A DNA stretch of 64,000 nucleotides from Lucinisca nassula (Eukaryota > Mollusca > Bivalvia > Lucinida > Lucinidae). The position numbers and the translations under genes are program-made. Below the pieces are notes generated by a model. It saw nothing but the letters and a program-made list of their open reading frames with translations, did no database searches and had not been told where the DNA came from. How positions within the stretch are numbered: position 1 is the stretch's first letter; each line of letters opens with the position of its first letter. Below are positions 30,736 through 42,532 of this stretch, one piece after another. The stretch lies in contig OY757010.1 of assembly GCA_963580285.1 (NCBI GenBank), forward strand, positions 209,530,138 through 209,594,137, written 5' to 3'.

Positions 30736-31368
30736 CGTCACAAAATTGCAAATTTGGAAACTACTGACACCATTTTGACATCGTTTGGAAGGAAAGGCCG
30801 TGGTTATTATCATGTTTGGTTTCATCACATAGGGATCGATTATAATGCTAGTGCTGATCGTAAATCAATCTATTTTTGCATGAAACAGATGGAAATGTGA
30901 AATCTACACCAGGGCCATATTCCTTTTGAGATTTCTTTGTCGTTGCTTTCGCTTTGTTTCATTACTGAAAATACTTTGGAAGAAAGTCTGTCCCCTATTG
31001 GTCTATTCAACGGAAGGAACTTTCCTTTCGTGATGGAATTTTTTTCTTTCTTTTTTCTTTTTGTTGTTTTTGTTTACGAAATAAAGTTTGTTTTTCAGTG
31101 AGCTGAAATAGTTTCTACTTCGTTCTTGTGAAACTTACAACTAGAATAGACGTTAGTTTATGCTTTGAGAAGTGTTTATTCCTTTGACGAGATTTTATTC
31201 AAACGAAGGTCCTGTAATATGCATACTATACTCCAGTTATTTAAGATTATGAGTGAGGCCATTATTATTATTATTATTATTTTCATTACGAAAACATGCC
31301 TATTCAAATAAATTGAACATATTTCCACCAAAAAAAAAATGAAAATGTTCAGATAAAAGATTCTGCTA
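30736..31368. other. AT-rich intronic sequence
   Basis: No gene seen. Contains (ATT)n at 31260-31280. Confidence 0.5.
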
Positions 31369-31560
31369 TTTTTCATAATTCAGCTCAAAACATAGATTTT
31401 GGGTACTCGTTGGAACCGTCTCGACCAGGCGGTTTCTGACGAGTACCAAAAATCTATGTTTTGGGCAGAAATGCGAAAAATAATGTACACCCCTACAAAT
31501 CCCATTCTACTGGATTAAAGTGGAGTTTAAGAGGGTCAAAATTGCAAAGGCATGTTTTCA
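31369..31560. repeat. palindromic repeat family Q, copy 1
   Basis: Arms CAAAACATAGATTTTGGGTA and its near-complement around GTACTCGTTGGAACCG. Other copies are at 37385 and 38826. Confidence 0.7.
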
Positions 31561-32499
31561 TGATGGTCTTCTGTTTTTTTTTTTTTTTTTTTTTCGAAAT
31601 CGGCCACGTGCACACATGTTGCAATTTTATCTTGTATATTCTAACCATTTCACATTTGTACGGTTTAGTAACACCACATACAACAAAAAGCTACTTTAAA
31701 GAAGGTGATTTAAGGTTCCTCAATACAGTTATTTCACTACATTTGAGGTACTGAAAAAATCATATTTGCAAATAGTTACCCAAACAGATTTTTCATCAGA
31801 TGGTAGTCCATGTAAATGTAAGAATATGAAAGCAAAATATTTTTATCGGAAAGTCACCATGTTAGTAATTTATTGCATTTTTCCATGGTTTTGCAAAAAT
31901 GATATCTTAATCCACAGAACAAAAATGTGTAAAATACTATCATAGAATTGTGGCTAAAGGTTGCCTTTAGGCACTGCAAGAGTGGAATTTCAAGTAAAAT
32001 ACCTAAATAGTACTGAAAATTAATGATTCCTCCCCCACCCCCAAAAAATGTAATTATTTCACCTGGTACTATTTTTAAATTCAGTGTATGGTAGCCAAAA
32101 ATGACCAGTTCTACCAAGTTGGCAGTAAGATCACTGATTGGGTTGAGGTGTTGCAATCTCTTGCATTTAGCTTGTAAAATGATTGACCTTCTTTGGTGCT
32201 TTTAGGATTTCATTTTATATATTTCATTCATGCAATTTATAACAATTTATGAATCACTGCACCAAAGTTTCACTGTATTATTGATTGTGTTTACTGGGTG
32301 GGTGATTTGATATTGGAATAAAATCCAAAACCAAAAAAAAAAAAAAAAAGATAAAAACAGTTTATCCCCATATTTGAACTGAAAGAATGAAAGCAGCCTG
32401 TTCAGCACCAGGATTTTTGTGCGAAAGGCTTCTGATCACTTCCAATAACTGCTATATTATAGCAGTGATTTTTACCCATTGGTTTGTTACATCAGAATC
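31561..32499. other. AT-rich intronic sequence, no gene
   Basis: Poly-T at 31576-31594 and poly-A at 32332-32349. Nothing recognised. Confidence 0.45.
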
Positions 32500-33559
32500 A
32501 GAATCAGAATTGTTACTGGTGACACGTCAAATGACATTCATACACCAGGACCTGTGAAACGGGAAGTTAGTCCCTAGCTCTAACCAAAGATGTAAACTTA
32601 GCTACACAATCATCAGCACCTTCCGCCGTCGAAATAATAGAATCCGGAAGGGCATTCCAATCTCTAATGGTTCGGGGGAAGAACGATTCTTTATAAATAT
32701 CCGTTCTTGCAGTAAGGGTCTGAAACGTCATTGAATGGTGCTGTCTACAGTGCCTAGCCGGGGCAACAAGGTCAGCTGTTGAAATGCTGGCAGCACCCTT
32801 TAGACCTTTGTATAAGAGTATGAGCCTACTGTCTCTTCTCCTTTTCTTGAGAGACTCCCATCTTAATTTTCCTAGAATTCCAGTCATGCTCCCAGTTTCA
32901 AAGCAGTAATTTCCAGTTACAAATCTAACCGCTCTATTCTGAACTTTTTCAATTTTTTCATTTAGGACCACTCCGCTTGGGTCCCAGATGCAACTACCAT
33001 ATTCCAAGATTGGGCGAACAAGTCCCCTGTATGCTGTCTCTTTCACATCCTGGGGACACTGATGAAGATTTCGCCTCAGGAATCCAAGAGTTCTATTCGC
33101 CTTTGTACACATATTGCTAATGTGTGTATTCCAACTCAAATCGTGAGTGATTGTCACACCAATGTATTTAATGGAATTCACATTTTCGAGGACCGTTCCC
33201 TCTAAAGTGTAAGAAGCCTCAACTTTATTAGATCTCTTCCTTGTTATCTGCATAATATTGCATTTAACTGGCTGAAATCTCATGCCCCATTTTCGGGCCC
33301 AACATCCTAATCCATCTATGTCAGCCTGAAGTTTCAGTGAGTCATCCGTATCTCTAATTTCCCGGTAACAAACACAGTCATCTGCGAAAAGTCTTATTTC
33401 TGAGTCAATGTCAGAGGAAATATCATTGATGTACAGGGAGAACAATAGAGGACCAAGAACAGTCCCTTCTGGGACTCCAGACAAAACTGGCGCCCATACT
33501 GAAGATTCACCATTAACAACAACACGCTGTTTTCTGTTCACATGAGTCACCATAAACAA
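32500..33559 (-). mobile_element. 5'-truncated CR1/jockey-like non-LTR retrotransposon
   Basis: Holds the RT C-terminal half and a short 3' UTR ending in (ATTCTG)n at 32507-32525 (plus strand CAGAAT units), a tail typical of CR1-like elements. The 5' end is truncated within RT. Confidence 0.8.
32567..33557 (-). CDS. non-LTR reverse transcriptase, C-terminal part, open frame
   Basis: About 330 codons without a stop but 5'-truncated, so there is no natural start. Visible: SGVPEGTVLGPLLFSLYIND, the catalytic box FADDC, then YIGVTI...W, thumb motifs FLRRNLHQCP and RPILEYGSCIWDP, and the C-terminal FFPRTIRDWNALP. These are standard for CR1/jockey-group ORF2 proteins. The first catalytic Asp region is missing. 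The intact frame suggests fairly recent insertion. Confidence 0.85.
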
Positions 33560-33599
33560 ATAATTGATGTTTGGACATATTTATCTAATCCAATTAATG

Positions 33600-34720
33600 A
33601 TCTGTTGTGTCACCTACTTACCAATGTGCGGGTTGGTAAAATTTCATAGAAGCCCAATGCTTTTAATATGTTTTGCTGAAAGAAGTTAAAAAAGAAATCT
33701 ACCCTTTTAAACTTGTTTACTTGGGAACAGGGGTGAACAACACAAACAGGACAATGTTACACGTAGAAACTAGTTCAGAAATGAAGGCATACTATTCATG
33801 AATTAACGAACAAATTATGTTAGAAAGTACGTGAAAGTAGGCGCAAGACAGTTTCAAATATGAATATTATGTTTTAAATTTAAAGCAATGGTGTACTATT
33901 GTTTTTTTGGGGAAATTAGTTCCAAGGCGTATGAATACATTTTTGCATTTGGCAAGATGGAAATCTCTTCAATTTGACAGCTACACTAATTTATCAGTGA
34001 TGACAGGCTTCCAAGATAGGCGATTTCATTATGGTATACGCAGGAAGAAGGCTACATAGCTGACTTTTCAAGGTATTTTCATTGATGATGGAGAAAATAA
34101 AATGTGGAAGGCATAATTGATGAAATCTCAGCATTTCAGATTTACCGCAAGAAAAGGAGATGATGGCGCCCATCGAGAATAAACATGTCAAAAAAATCTG
34201 GTTTTCAATTCAGGTAGCCTTTTTGATAGAAAGCTTTGTCCGAGTCGTTAGTATTTGATGTGAACTATTGATCTGCAGCTGTTTTAGTGACTTTTAAAAA
34301 GTCTATAAAGCGGTTTCCTTTTTTCCTGGTAAAAGTGAAAAATACAGAATTTCATTTATTTTCAAAGGCACAGGGATGTTGCTAATGCAAGAAAGTACTT
34401 GCTGTAGTAACCGTTTATACCTCCAAACCTTTTTCTTGTGGGACATGGATTTTTAAACGGAAATCAAGATTATATTTTGGGGAAAATCAACTTGCAAATC
34501 TTTCATCTATATTTTTCTTGTGCAAATGTATTGAGGAAACTTAAGATGTCCTGAGATAAAAGTACTTTCATAAATTTCTTTTCCGTTCACAAAAGGTTAC
34601 TTTCGCTGTAATATAAAGGGCAGCTAAAATAATTTTCATCCTAGTTGTAATCTAAAACTGTTAGTTTAACACTTAAATACCAGCATTTTAAACAAGAAGT
34701 GCAGATCTGGTAAAACGCAG
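33600..34720. other. unique intronic sequence, no gene
   Basis: AT-rich. No ORF with recognisable similarity. Confidence 0.5.
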
Positions 34721-34722
34721 CA

Positions 34723-35225
34723 TTATGCCGCCTTTCTATGTTTGGATTCCATGTCCCAGTGAGATTCTATGATGGGGCGGTCTAAGTCCCTCTGGATGGT
34801 GACCGAATAATCAGGGAGAATTATGGTCAGGTACACCCCAGTGTCACCAGCAAATAGGCGAACCCGGGACCACACATTGTCGGGTAGGTCGTTAAGGTAT
34901 AATAACAATAATATTGTGCCTAGAACTGATCCTTGTGGTACACCTGAAGTAACTGGAACCTCATCTGAGTACTCACATTCAAGTGCAACTGTCTGACTTC
35001 TCTCAATCAGAAAAGACTTAATTCACTGGATAGTTAATCCATGTACCAGTAGCTTGCGAAGAAGCTTCATGTGATTCACCTAGCCAAAGGTCATGCTAAA
35101 CCCAAGATAAGATCTATTTGTTGACCATTTAATCATGATCTGGTAAGGTCATAAACAAGCAGAATCACATGAGTGTCACAAGATCTGCGCTCCCAGGCTG
35201 TTGAGTATTTTGTGATCATAAGGTA
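34723..35225 (-). pseudogene. decayed non-LTR retrotransposon RT fragment
   Basis: The minus strand reads [23 protein letters not shown] sequence then LNDLPDNVWSRVRLFAGDT, where the FADD box is degraded to FAGD. Upstream residues (RSQTVALE) are in frame pieces. It has stops and no ends. Confidence 0.7.
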
Positions 35226-35845
35226 TGTCCAAACCAAATCTTATGCGGCGAAATTTAGTTTCAACCTACAAAAATCCATTTTTTGAAGGATTTTCTGCTT
35301 GTCGGAATTTTGTAAACCTGTCCCCGTAGAAAACCTAAAGCAAATTCTTATATGCCCATTATGACATAAAGACCACATTGGTAATGGGAAATTGTTTTTA
35401 AGAAATAGGTGCGATATGGGCATAAGAGCAATTTACGATCTTACTAGTGAGGAAGTGGTATTTTATAGTTTTGAACAGTTAAAGGCGAAATATGATATAA
35501 GGGCCACATTTTTAGACTACCACCATGTAGTAAATAGTATTTCTCAAGTATGAAAAGATCAAATTCACATGAAGCGTGTATTTGCTGTTAAATTTAAACA
35601 AAATGTAGTTTGTAACATATACTTTCAAGACTTGATTAGTTCAAAGAAAGGGAGTAGACTATTTATGATATTTTGGTTAGAGTAAACGAATACATTACAC
35701 AAACAAAATGGCAAACGGAGATAGGAGATAAAGTGGAAAAAGAGCATTAAAGACATTTCACGAGACAAAACTACGCGACTTTCAATACAAAATCAATAAT
35801 AAAAATTTAGTAACACATTCATTTCTATTTAAAATTAATAAAATC
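35226..35845. other. unique AT-rich intronic sequence
   Basis: No gene or repeat recognised. Confidence 0.4.
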
Positions 35846-36370
35846 AGGGTCTGGTCGGGCTCATCGGAGTCTAACTGTTGGTTTTCTTTTGCTCCAGCAT
35901 TTCAGTGGTTTCTTGCTGTCGAGTCCTCACCGTTGTCTCACCTCTGTGGTTCTTTGATTTTTGTGTTCACGGAGATGTTGCACTGATGAGTTAGGAGGCC
36001 TTCATGCGGACTGAACAAATTATTTGTCTAAATCGCGACGGAAGTAAGGGCGAGGATTGTGGCCACGTAAAATCGATTTAAGCCCCCCAGTGGAAATCTT
36101 CCACTGACCGTTCCAAGGCGGCTCTTCTGTGGCGATTTATTTATGTTGTTGTTTGTTACTTACTGTGTGTATCACTTGTGTCTTTTAATTTTGGATGGCC
36201 ATATGGCCATTTTGTGGGAAAGTAACTGTCCTTATGGCCTTCCTTTGTTTAGGTTTCCATTATGGTCTGGTCGCTTAGTGTTTGTATTTCTTTCCCTTTG
36301 GTGTCTTTTATGGGTGGAGTAAGTTAATTGTATCAATTCCTGATCTTTGTTTTACTTCTACTTTGTAGTT
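35846..36370 (+). repeat. interspersed repeat family R, near full length
   Basis: ~520 bp containing TTGCTGTCGAGTCCTCACCG, GGCCACGTAAAATCGATTT and GTGGGAAAGTAACTGTCC. Partial copy at 36735-37025 and inverted copy at 62570-63270. Confidence 0.75.
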
Positions 36371-36542
36371 ACTGTAATGAACAACCAGAAAAAATCCATT
36401 ATTTATTTCTTAGATGCCCAAAAGTAAGAACGTTTTAGACTGAACTTTAATCATGGTTGACCACAAATGTAAATCCAGAAATATCGCTAGAGGATCGTAA
36501 AATACTATTTTCACACGGTGGTAAAGCAGAAGTGGTCAATTA

Positions 36543-36545
<3 letters not shown>

Positions 36546-36623
<78 letters not shown>
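36546..36623 (+). repeat. (CT)n microsatellite, ~78 bp
   Basis: Uninterrupted CT dinucleotides. Confidence 0.97.
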
Positions 36624-36629
<6 letters not shown>

Positions 36630-36734
36630 GCAAAATATTGCATATACGAAAACAAATTTGTTTCTATGAATAAAGTGCTTAGCGAGAGATACATTTCACT
36701 CATAAACAACAGGTTAGATAAATTCTTTAAGATT

Positions 36735-37025
36735 AAAGCCCCTCTCTCGCCCAGCCCAGTGGAATTCGTTTCACTGACCGCTCCAAGGCGGTTCTTCTGT
36801 CGCTGTATATTTTTGTTATGGTTTGTCTTTGAGTGTTTGTATCACTTATTTTATTTTGTTTTGGATATCGAATTGGCCATTTTGTGGAAAAGTAACTGTC
36901 CTTTTGGCTTTCCGCTATTGATGTTTCCATTAGGGTCTGTTGTTTCATGTTTGTGTTTCTTTCCCCTTTGGTAACTCTGGTGGGAGCTGTGGGTAAATTG
37001 TGTCGATTCCTGATCATTGCCTACA
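36735..37025 (+). repeat. repeat family R, partial
   Basis: Shares GGCGGTTCTTCTGTCGC and GTGGAAAAGTAACTGTCC with 35846-36370. Confidence 0.75.
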
Positions 37026-37384
37026 CTTCTATGTTCTACATATAACTACTTTTACCCAAACACTGATGATTCATGAGGCCTATTCCGACTTTATGTTTAT
37101 GTTTGGTGTCAGGGTTCTGTTTTCCGTCGACTATCTGCCACACATATAGTGCAGTAGACTGGTACCATTAGCTATAAAAGGCACATCTTGTAGAAAATAC
37201 ATGTACATTGTTACTACAGTTTGTTTTCTGCTCTCCCATGAAAGAATTTTATTATTATTATTATTATTATTATTTTTTTTTTTTTTCAAATTGATTATCA
37301 TCGTCTATAAGCCATTACGATGTTACACCCGTATGACTTTGTGCATTCTTTCATATCTTAACAATATTTACTTTTCTGGTGAAA

Positions 37385-37850
37385 AATTGTGATAGTTTTC
37401 TCATTTATGCTTCAAACATGGCTGTTGGTGCTCGTTGGAACTGCCGCAGTGAAGTGGTTCTATCGAGTACCCACGGCGTATGTCTTGGAGCAGGAATGAG
37501 AAAAATATTGTATACCCAGTCAGACGCGCATCCGACTGAGGTACTGAGGCCGACGATTATCATACGAGATATTTTGGCCAGCAATAATCGAGTGTATGTA
37601 AACGTAAAGTGCAGATAACTCCATGTCAACAGACATACAACGTCTAAACAACGTCGTGTCAACGTCAATGCAACATCACTGCGATGCATTGACGCTGACG
37701 CAGCAAATTGTATACCCAGTTACAAAATATTGTAACCCCCAGTTCTCTCTCTATAAAGTTGGGTTTAAAGGGGCGTTCATTGCACGGACCTGTTATCGTA
37801 ATGAATCGTCTTATTATTAACATTGCTAGAGATACTCGCCTACCAGTCGA
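37385..37850. repeat. palindromic repeat family Q, copy 2, with an insertion
   Basis: Core GTGCTCGTTGGAACTG...GTTCTATCGAGTACCC, then CCCCAGTTCTCTCTC downstream. Interrupted at 37521-37706. Confidence 0.65.
37521..37706 (-). mobile_element. 5'-extended SINE 2 variant ending inside the tRNA-like head
   Basis: 186 bp flanked by a perfect 14-bp duplication ATTGTATACCCAGT (37507-37520, 37707-37720). On the minus strand it runs from GCTGCGTCAGCGTCAATG through GTTTAGACGTTGTATGTC to CAGTCGGATGCGCGTCTG, where it stops in the tRNA-like part. The same extension precedes SINE 2 at 39442. Confidence 0.8.
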
Positions 37851-37969
37851 GGAAGACAGAAGACCAACTTCTATCGTACATGTTGTCTAAACTGAAAAGC
37901 ACTCACACAACCTTTCAATAATTCCCTGTCCCCTTTTTGTACTTTCTCTCATCTACTTACTTCTAAATA

Positions 37970-38420
37970 TGTTCTAGAAAGGGTTGTCCTTTGGAAACAA
38001 GGAATACACCACAAAACTGTAAACTAGATCGCGCGGTCGATGGCGCGCCATCGCAAATCCCCACGTTTTGACCGCTTCCAGGGACCCCTGGGGGCTGGTC
38101 CAAAAATTAATGTGCTCTTGCAGAAGCCATTCATGTATGTAACTCACGCACCAAATTTGGTTGAATTCAAATGAACGGTGTAGGAGGAGAAAGCCGGACA
38201 GACGGACGGACGGACGAACGGACAGACGGAGGCGATAACAATATCCCCACTTTTCTTCGAAAAACGTGGGGATAATATGGAGTGTACATGTTTTCTGGAC
38301 CAGACTAGCTAGTTTTGCCCGATTAGGCCTCATCAGTGACCCTCAAAAATTTCAAAATTCACCACTGGAAGGGCAAGAAAATATAAACTACACTATGATG
38401 TTGGGCAGGGAGACTTTTTA
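37970..38420 (+). repeat. repeat family H with inserted module
   Basis: Left part ends ACACCACAAAACTG and right part resumes ATATGGAGTGTACATG. The 38020-38274 insert splits it. Confidence 0.75.
38020..38274. mobile_element. 255-bp module with ATCCCCACG / CGTGGGGAT and a (GGAC)n stretch
   Basis: Inserted in family H at an exactly recoverable point. Contains GACGGACGGACGGACGAACG before its right end. Confidence 0.7.
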
Positions 38421-38459
38421 CGACCTCCACACATTCCCAGACACCAGCTATAGTGACGT

Positions 38460-38745
38460 TAAATATGTTCTAGAAATGGTTATACTTTGGAGTGAGTGAG
38501 TGAGTGAGTGTTTGACTTTTACGTCCCACCAACAGCTAAGGCCATACGGAGACGGGACCTAGGTTTAAAGACTCATCCGAAAGTGTATATCCTTTGGAAG
38601 CAAGGAATGCACCACAAAACTGGAACATATGGAGTGTACATGTTTTCTGGGCCAGAATAGCTAGTTTCGGCCAATAAGGCCTCATCAGTGACCCTCAAAC
38701 CTTTTCAAAGCTTTCCAAAATGTCTACACAAGAATTTCAGAGAAA
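38460..38745 (+). repeat. repeat family H, third copy, split by SINE 3
   Basis: TTCTAGAAATGGTTATACTTTGGA, SINE, then TATATCCTTTGGAAGC...GTACATGTTTTCTGG. Confidence 0.72.
38492..38590 (-). mobile_element. SINE family 3, 5'-truncated
   Basis: (GTGA)n tail side, TTTTACGTCCCACCAACAGC and CTCATCCGAAAGT. Flanked by TATACTTTGGA / TATATCCTTTGGA. Confidence 0.78.
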
Positions 38746-38825
38746 ATAAGTTCAGTTAATATGGCATTAGGATAACACATCCGTGGGATATATAGTAAAT
38801 TTCTCAAACCTTAAAAAAGGCATCT

Positions 38826-39080
38826 TTTTCTTCTGAAGATTTGTGATATTTTTCCTATTTATACTCCAAACATAGGTTTTGGATGCTCGTTAGAACCGCC
38901 TCATTGAGGCGGTTCTAACGAGTACCCACAGCCGATGTCTTGGAGCAGAACTAAGGAAATTAATGTTATTCCCCGTAAACCCCAGTTTTCTTTATATAAA
39001 ATGGGGTTTAGTGGGGTCTTAATTTCACGGACTTGTTCACGTGATGGGAAGTAGTTTTAGGTTCTAGCTTTACGCAACAA
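38826..39080. repeat. palindromic repeat family Q, copy 3
   Basis: Perfect 17-bp hairpin CTCGTTAGAACCGCCTC / GAGGCGGTTCTAACGAG, then GTAAACCCCAGTTTTCTTT. Confidence 0.75.
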
Positions 39081-39107
39081 CGCCAAATTAGGTCATTACC
39101 TGCCGTC

Positions 39108-39346
39108 CGTATTTTTTTATTTTATTTTATTTTTTTTTTGGGGGGGGGGGGTTGGTTTTACGGCCCTTTCAAGATTATTTCACCCGTATCGAGCGATCGT
39201 TAATCAGAGATGGGCGAAAACCAGAGTACCCGGAGAAAAACCACCTTACCTTCCGTTGCAGAACTTGGCGTCTCACATATGACCCGAGCGAGACTCGAAC
39301 CACAGCGGTGAGAGACCTAATGATCAAGAGTCAGCACTCTTAACCG
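39108..39346 (-). mobile_element. SINE family 1, head truncated
   Basis: Poly-T/poly-G tail, GGTTTTACGGCCCTTTCAAG, box B complement, ending CAGCACTCTTAACC before box A is complete. Confidence 0.82.
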
Positions 39347-39441
39347 TCGGTATGATCATTTTCCACATTAATCTGGTACTTTTGAGTAACAAGTTCCGGA
39401 GCCGATGCTACACGCTATGTCAATTTCGTTGTTGCATCGAC

Positions 39442-39805
39442 TTTGCTGCGTCAGCGTCAATGCATCGTTGTTTAGACGTTGTATGTCTATTGACTTGGAC
39501 GTTGTTTAGACGTTGTATGTCTGTTGACATGGAGTTATCTGCACTTTACATTTATATACACTTGATTATTGCTGGCCAAAATATCTCGTATGATAATCAT
39601 CGGCGTCAGTACCTCGGTCGGATGAACGTCTGACTGGTGATCAGAAAGGCGCGTGTTCGGTACCTGCCGGGTTGGCAACATTCTTTCGTGGAGACAGATC
39701 ATGAAATATTTTCCACGGCCATTCTCTACCACTGGGCATCCGCTGATTCAAGAAGGACAGTTGTCAGTGGCGAAAGAGTGTGCACTGTACTGGTTAACTG
39801 CTGAT
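39442..39805 (+). mobile_element. 5'-extended SINE 2, left piece
   Basis: Extension TTGCTGCGTCAGCGTCAATG with a duplicated GACGTTGTTTAGACGTTG, then GTACCTCGGTCGGATG...GGTACCTGCC and the SINE 2 body up to GGTTAACTGC. It resumes at 40923. Confidence 0.78.
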
Positions 39806-40160
39806 GCCTCGGTCACAAATTCGGCGTACCCCGGCCGAGCTATACTATACGTTGTGGTCGGCCGAGCAGTCCAAGCCGAGAAATGGGTGTCTGGCTCGGT
39901 TTTGGCAAAAAGTATGCCGTGTGGGGCCTAGAGAAACATCCGCCGGGAATCGGGCGGTGTCAGCCTAAGTTTTGCGGGGAAGCATCGGCGTATACGCCGG
40001 GCGGAAATAGGCCGGTGCACTGCAGGTTACCGACCGTATACCCGGCGATTGTTACTAGTCCCCGAGCATCGGTCGATGTTCCGCAGATGTTCGCCCAGTT
40101 CCCGGCCGCCGGACAAGGGACGGGTTTACCCCAGCCGGGAATTGTCCAGTTGTTCAGGGG

Positions 40161-40167
40161 TATATAA
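40161..40167 (+). promoter_or_regulatory. TATA box of the GC-rich element
   Basis: TATATAAA about 110 bp before the ATG at 40272, in otherwise GC-rich sequence. A transcription start near 40190 would leave a ~80-nt leader. Confidence 0.5.
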
Positions 40168-40271
40168 ACTGCATCCTCTCCTGCCTATACAACAAATGGG
40201 TCAGCTCTGTTGGTGGGTGAACATCCTTTTTCTTGACGTCGAGGAAAACTTTCGAAGAAAAGCGGAACAAG

Positions 40272-40754
40272 ATGCCTCTTATCCCACCACTGCACCTACC
40301 GTCACCCCAGGAAAGGATCCGGAGGTTACAGGAGTGGCTGCTTAGGGCTCGGCACCGTGCCAATGTGGTCTTTGCAACCTTGTGTGCGGGAGAAGAACTT
40401 CTACCACTGATGGTGGATGAAGCAATGGATCGTGTACCGTCCTTTGCATGGGCAGTTATCAAACGTTTATGTACAATGCTCCCTACTGGTCTGCTAGAAA
40501 CTGGCACCCATCGGAGATCGGCCCCTTATATAGTCGAGCGTCAATCAGCGATCGAGCGGCGCCAGTTGAAACCGGGATTCGTCCAGCGGATTCCGCTTGA
40601 TCATCGGTCGGGCCTCGGCCGATTACTGCCCGATTATCTGATTGGTCGGGGTCCGCTTTACGACTACCGGATGCCAGCCGATGCCATCGACATCGACGTC
40701 GGTACGAGCTCTGCTCGACTTTTATCGATGTGCCACCGACCCAGAAGTCGGTGA
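40272..40754 (+). CDS. unknown Arg-rich protein or first exon in the GC-rich element (160 aa)
   Basis: ATG in the context CAAGATGC. The first ~75 codons (MPLIPPLHLPSPQERIRRLQ then a helical, hydrophobic stretch ending LPTGLLETG) have lower GC and look coding. After ~40500 the sequence turns into the CpG-rich terminal type, so the later codons may be non-coding. The stop TGA overlaps GTGAGT at 40752, a good splice donor, so the frame could be an exon. No family is recognised. It may be the 5' exon of a transposase gene left in an internally deleted copy. Confidence 0.35.
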   Translation: MPLIPPLHLPSPQERIRRLQEWLLRARHRANVVFATLCAGEELLPLMVDEAMDRVPSFAWAVIKRLCTMLPTGLLETGTHRRSAPYIVERQSAIERRQLKPGFVQRIPLDHRSGLGRLLPDYLIGRGPLYDYRMPADAIDIDVGTSSARLLSMCHRPRSR

Positions 40755-40922
40755 GTTTTCGGGGAGAATTTTAACTACGAGTTAAAATTTAACCGGGCCC
40801 CTCCCGACCACCACCGACGCCCCAACATCCGGCGGGACGCCGACCGGACTCCAGCCCAATCTCACCCCATCGCAGTCCCCGAGTAGTCGGGCGGGGATCG
40901 AATAGTGATTTGTGACCGTGGC

Positions 40923-41027
40923 TTTACGTATAAGCCTGCCCAGGAAAAGTGTGGACAGGTAAACTGACCGGCTCAAAAATGACATAAAATAGTGTTGACT
41001 GGGCCGTTAGTCCAATACAAAACTAAA
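40923..41027 (+). mobile_element. SINE family 2, right piece
   Basis: TTACGTATAAGCCTGCCCAG...GTGTTGACTGGGCCGTTAG then CAATACAAAAC. Confidence 0.82.
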
Positions 41028-41309
41028 CTGAGGTAGGGGTCTTCAACTTTAATGGAAGACACCCAGTCAGCGTAGAATGTCGGTCAAGCGTCGGCCCGAC
41101 GATATATACATAGAATATTTATTTTCTGTCTTATACCGTTAACAAATAACATTAGCCCTGTATGGCTTTTACTTCTACAAAAACAGTGTAGAAGAAAAAC
41201 AATCTTTTTGGTGCTGTTTGGGCAGGATCAAGATTTTCACCTTACATCCTCATTCGAAGGATGGAGCAGGTCAAGGCATTCATCTCTGCAACTAAGTTTG
41301 ACAACGCTG

Positions 41310-41362
<53 letters not shown>

Positions 41363-41383
41363 AATGAGCAGCATGTAGGTAAT

Positions 41384-41451
<68 letters not shown>

Positions 41452-41547
41452 ATCTGAACTACGCCTACTTCGGGCCGACAGCGATACGACATGGCGACGT
41501 CGTATCGCTGTCGGCCCGATGTTGGCCCAATGTGGTGCGCTAGCCCA

Positions 41548-41619
<72 letters not shown>

Positions 41620-41929
41620 AAACACTGAGCAACATGTTGGACATGGCACTTTCAGAGCCCATAGGGGCTTGAAGAAATATATGGGCTGCAAAATGCTTCC
41701 ACGCAGAGCTGAATCCGGCCCACACACTAGTACTTGTAAACCGCTTAGAAGATCTAAGCCTGTCCAGGAACCGCGGTGCGAGGCGGACCGTACACGCTAA
41801 TAAACCCTATTGGTTTCATTGGGCGACAGGGTAAAAGTCCCACAAAATTGAAAACAACGTCTCCAAAATGATCTTATGACCTTTACAGTGTTGACGGGGA
41901 CATTAAACCTCAAATCAAACAAAAACACT

Positions 41930-41987
<58 letters not shown>

Positions 41988-42110
41988 GGGAGAGAATGAC
42001 GTCATTCACGGAGTTCTATATTTTTGTCGCGAAATTAAAAAAAGACCTAACTGGGATCCTCTGGCACCGTCAAAACCTAGATACCATGCACTTAGCTACA
42101 TGCGCGTCAC

Positions 42111-42178
<68 letters not shown>

Positions 42179-42206
42179 GACAATATGCAATGAGCAACAT
42201 GTAGGC

Positions 42207-42240
<34 letters not shown>

Positions 42241-42296
42241 ATATAATGAGCAACATCAAGGCCAGAGAGAGAGAGACGAATGAGCAACATGAAGGC

Positions 42297-42335
<39 letters not shown>

Positions 42336-42532
42336 AATCGCCTGAACGGTGCGTCTGACCGAGAGCGATACGACATGGCGACGTCGTATCGCTGTCTGCC
42401 CGATGTTGACCCACTGTTTCAACATGTAGCCCATAATGAGTGAGAGAAAAAAACTTAGCAACATGTTGGCCATAGCACTTTCAGAGAGAGAGAGAGAGAG
42501 AGAGAGAGCACTGGGGAACGTGTACGCCATGG

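Larger units (their letters stand above)
39806..40922 (+). mobile_element. 1.1-kb GC-rich DNA element of unrecognised type, inserted in SINE 2
   Basis: Ends GCCTCGGTCACAAAT and (complement) GCCACGGTCACAAAT form a 15-bp inverted repeat with one mismatch. It splits SINE 2 between GGTTAACTGC and TTACGTATAAGCC. The outer 350-400 bp on each side are CpG-rich, unlike the AT-rich surroundings. Inside are a TATA box (40161) and a 160-codon frame. No clear target duplication. Confidence 0.72.

Noticed and set aside
41242..42530. Long open frames through the GA/TG microsatellite block, on both strands
   Set aside because: They translate to Arg-Glu, Ser-Leu or Thr-His dipeptide repeats and exist only because dinucleotide runs lack stops.
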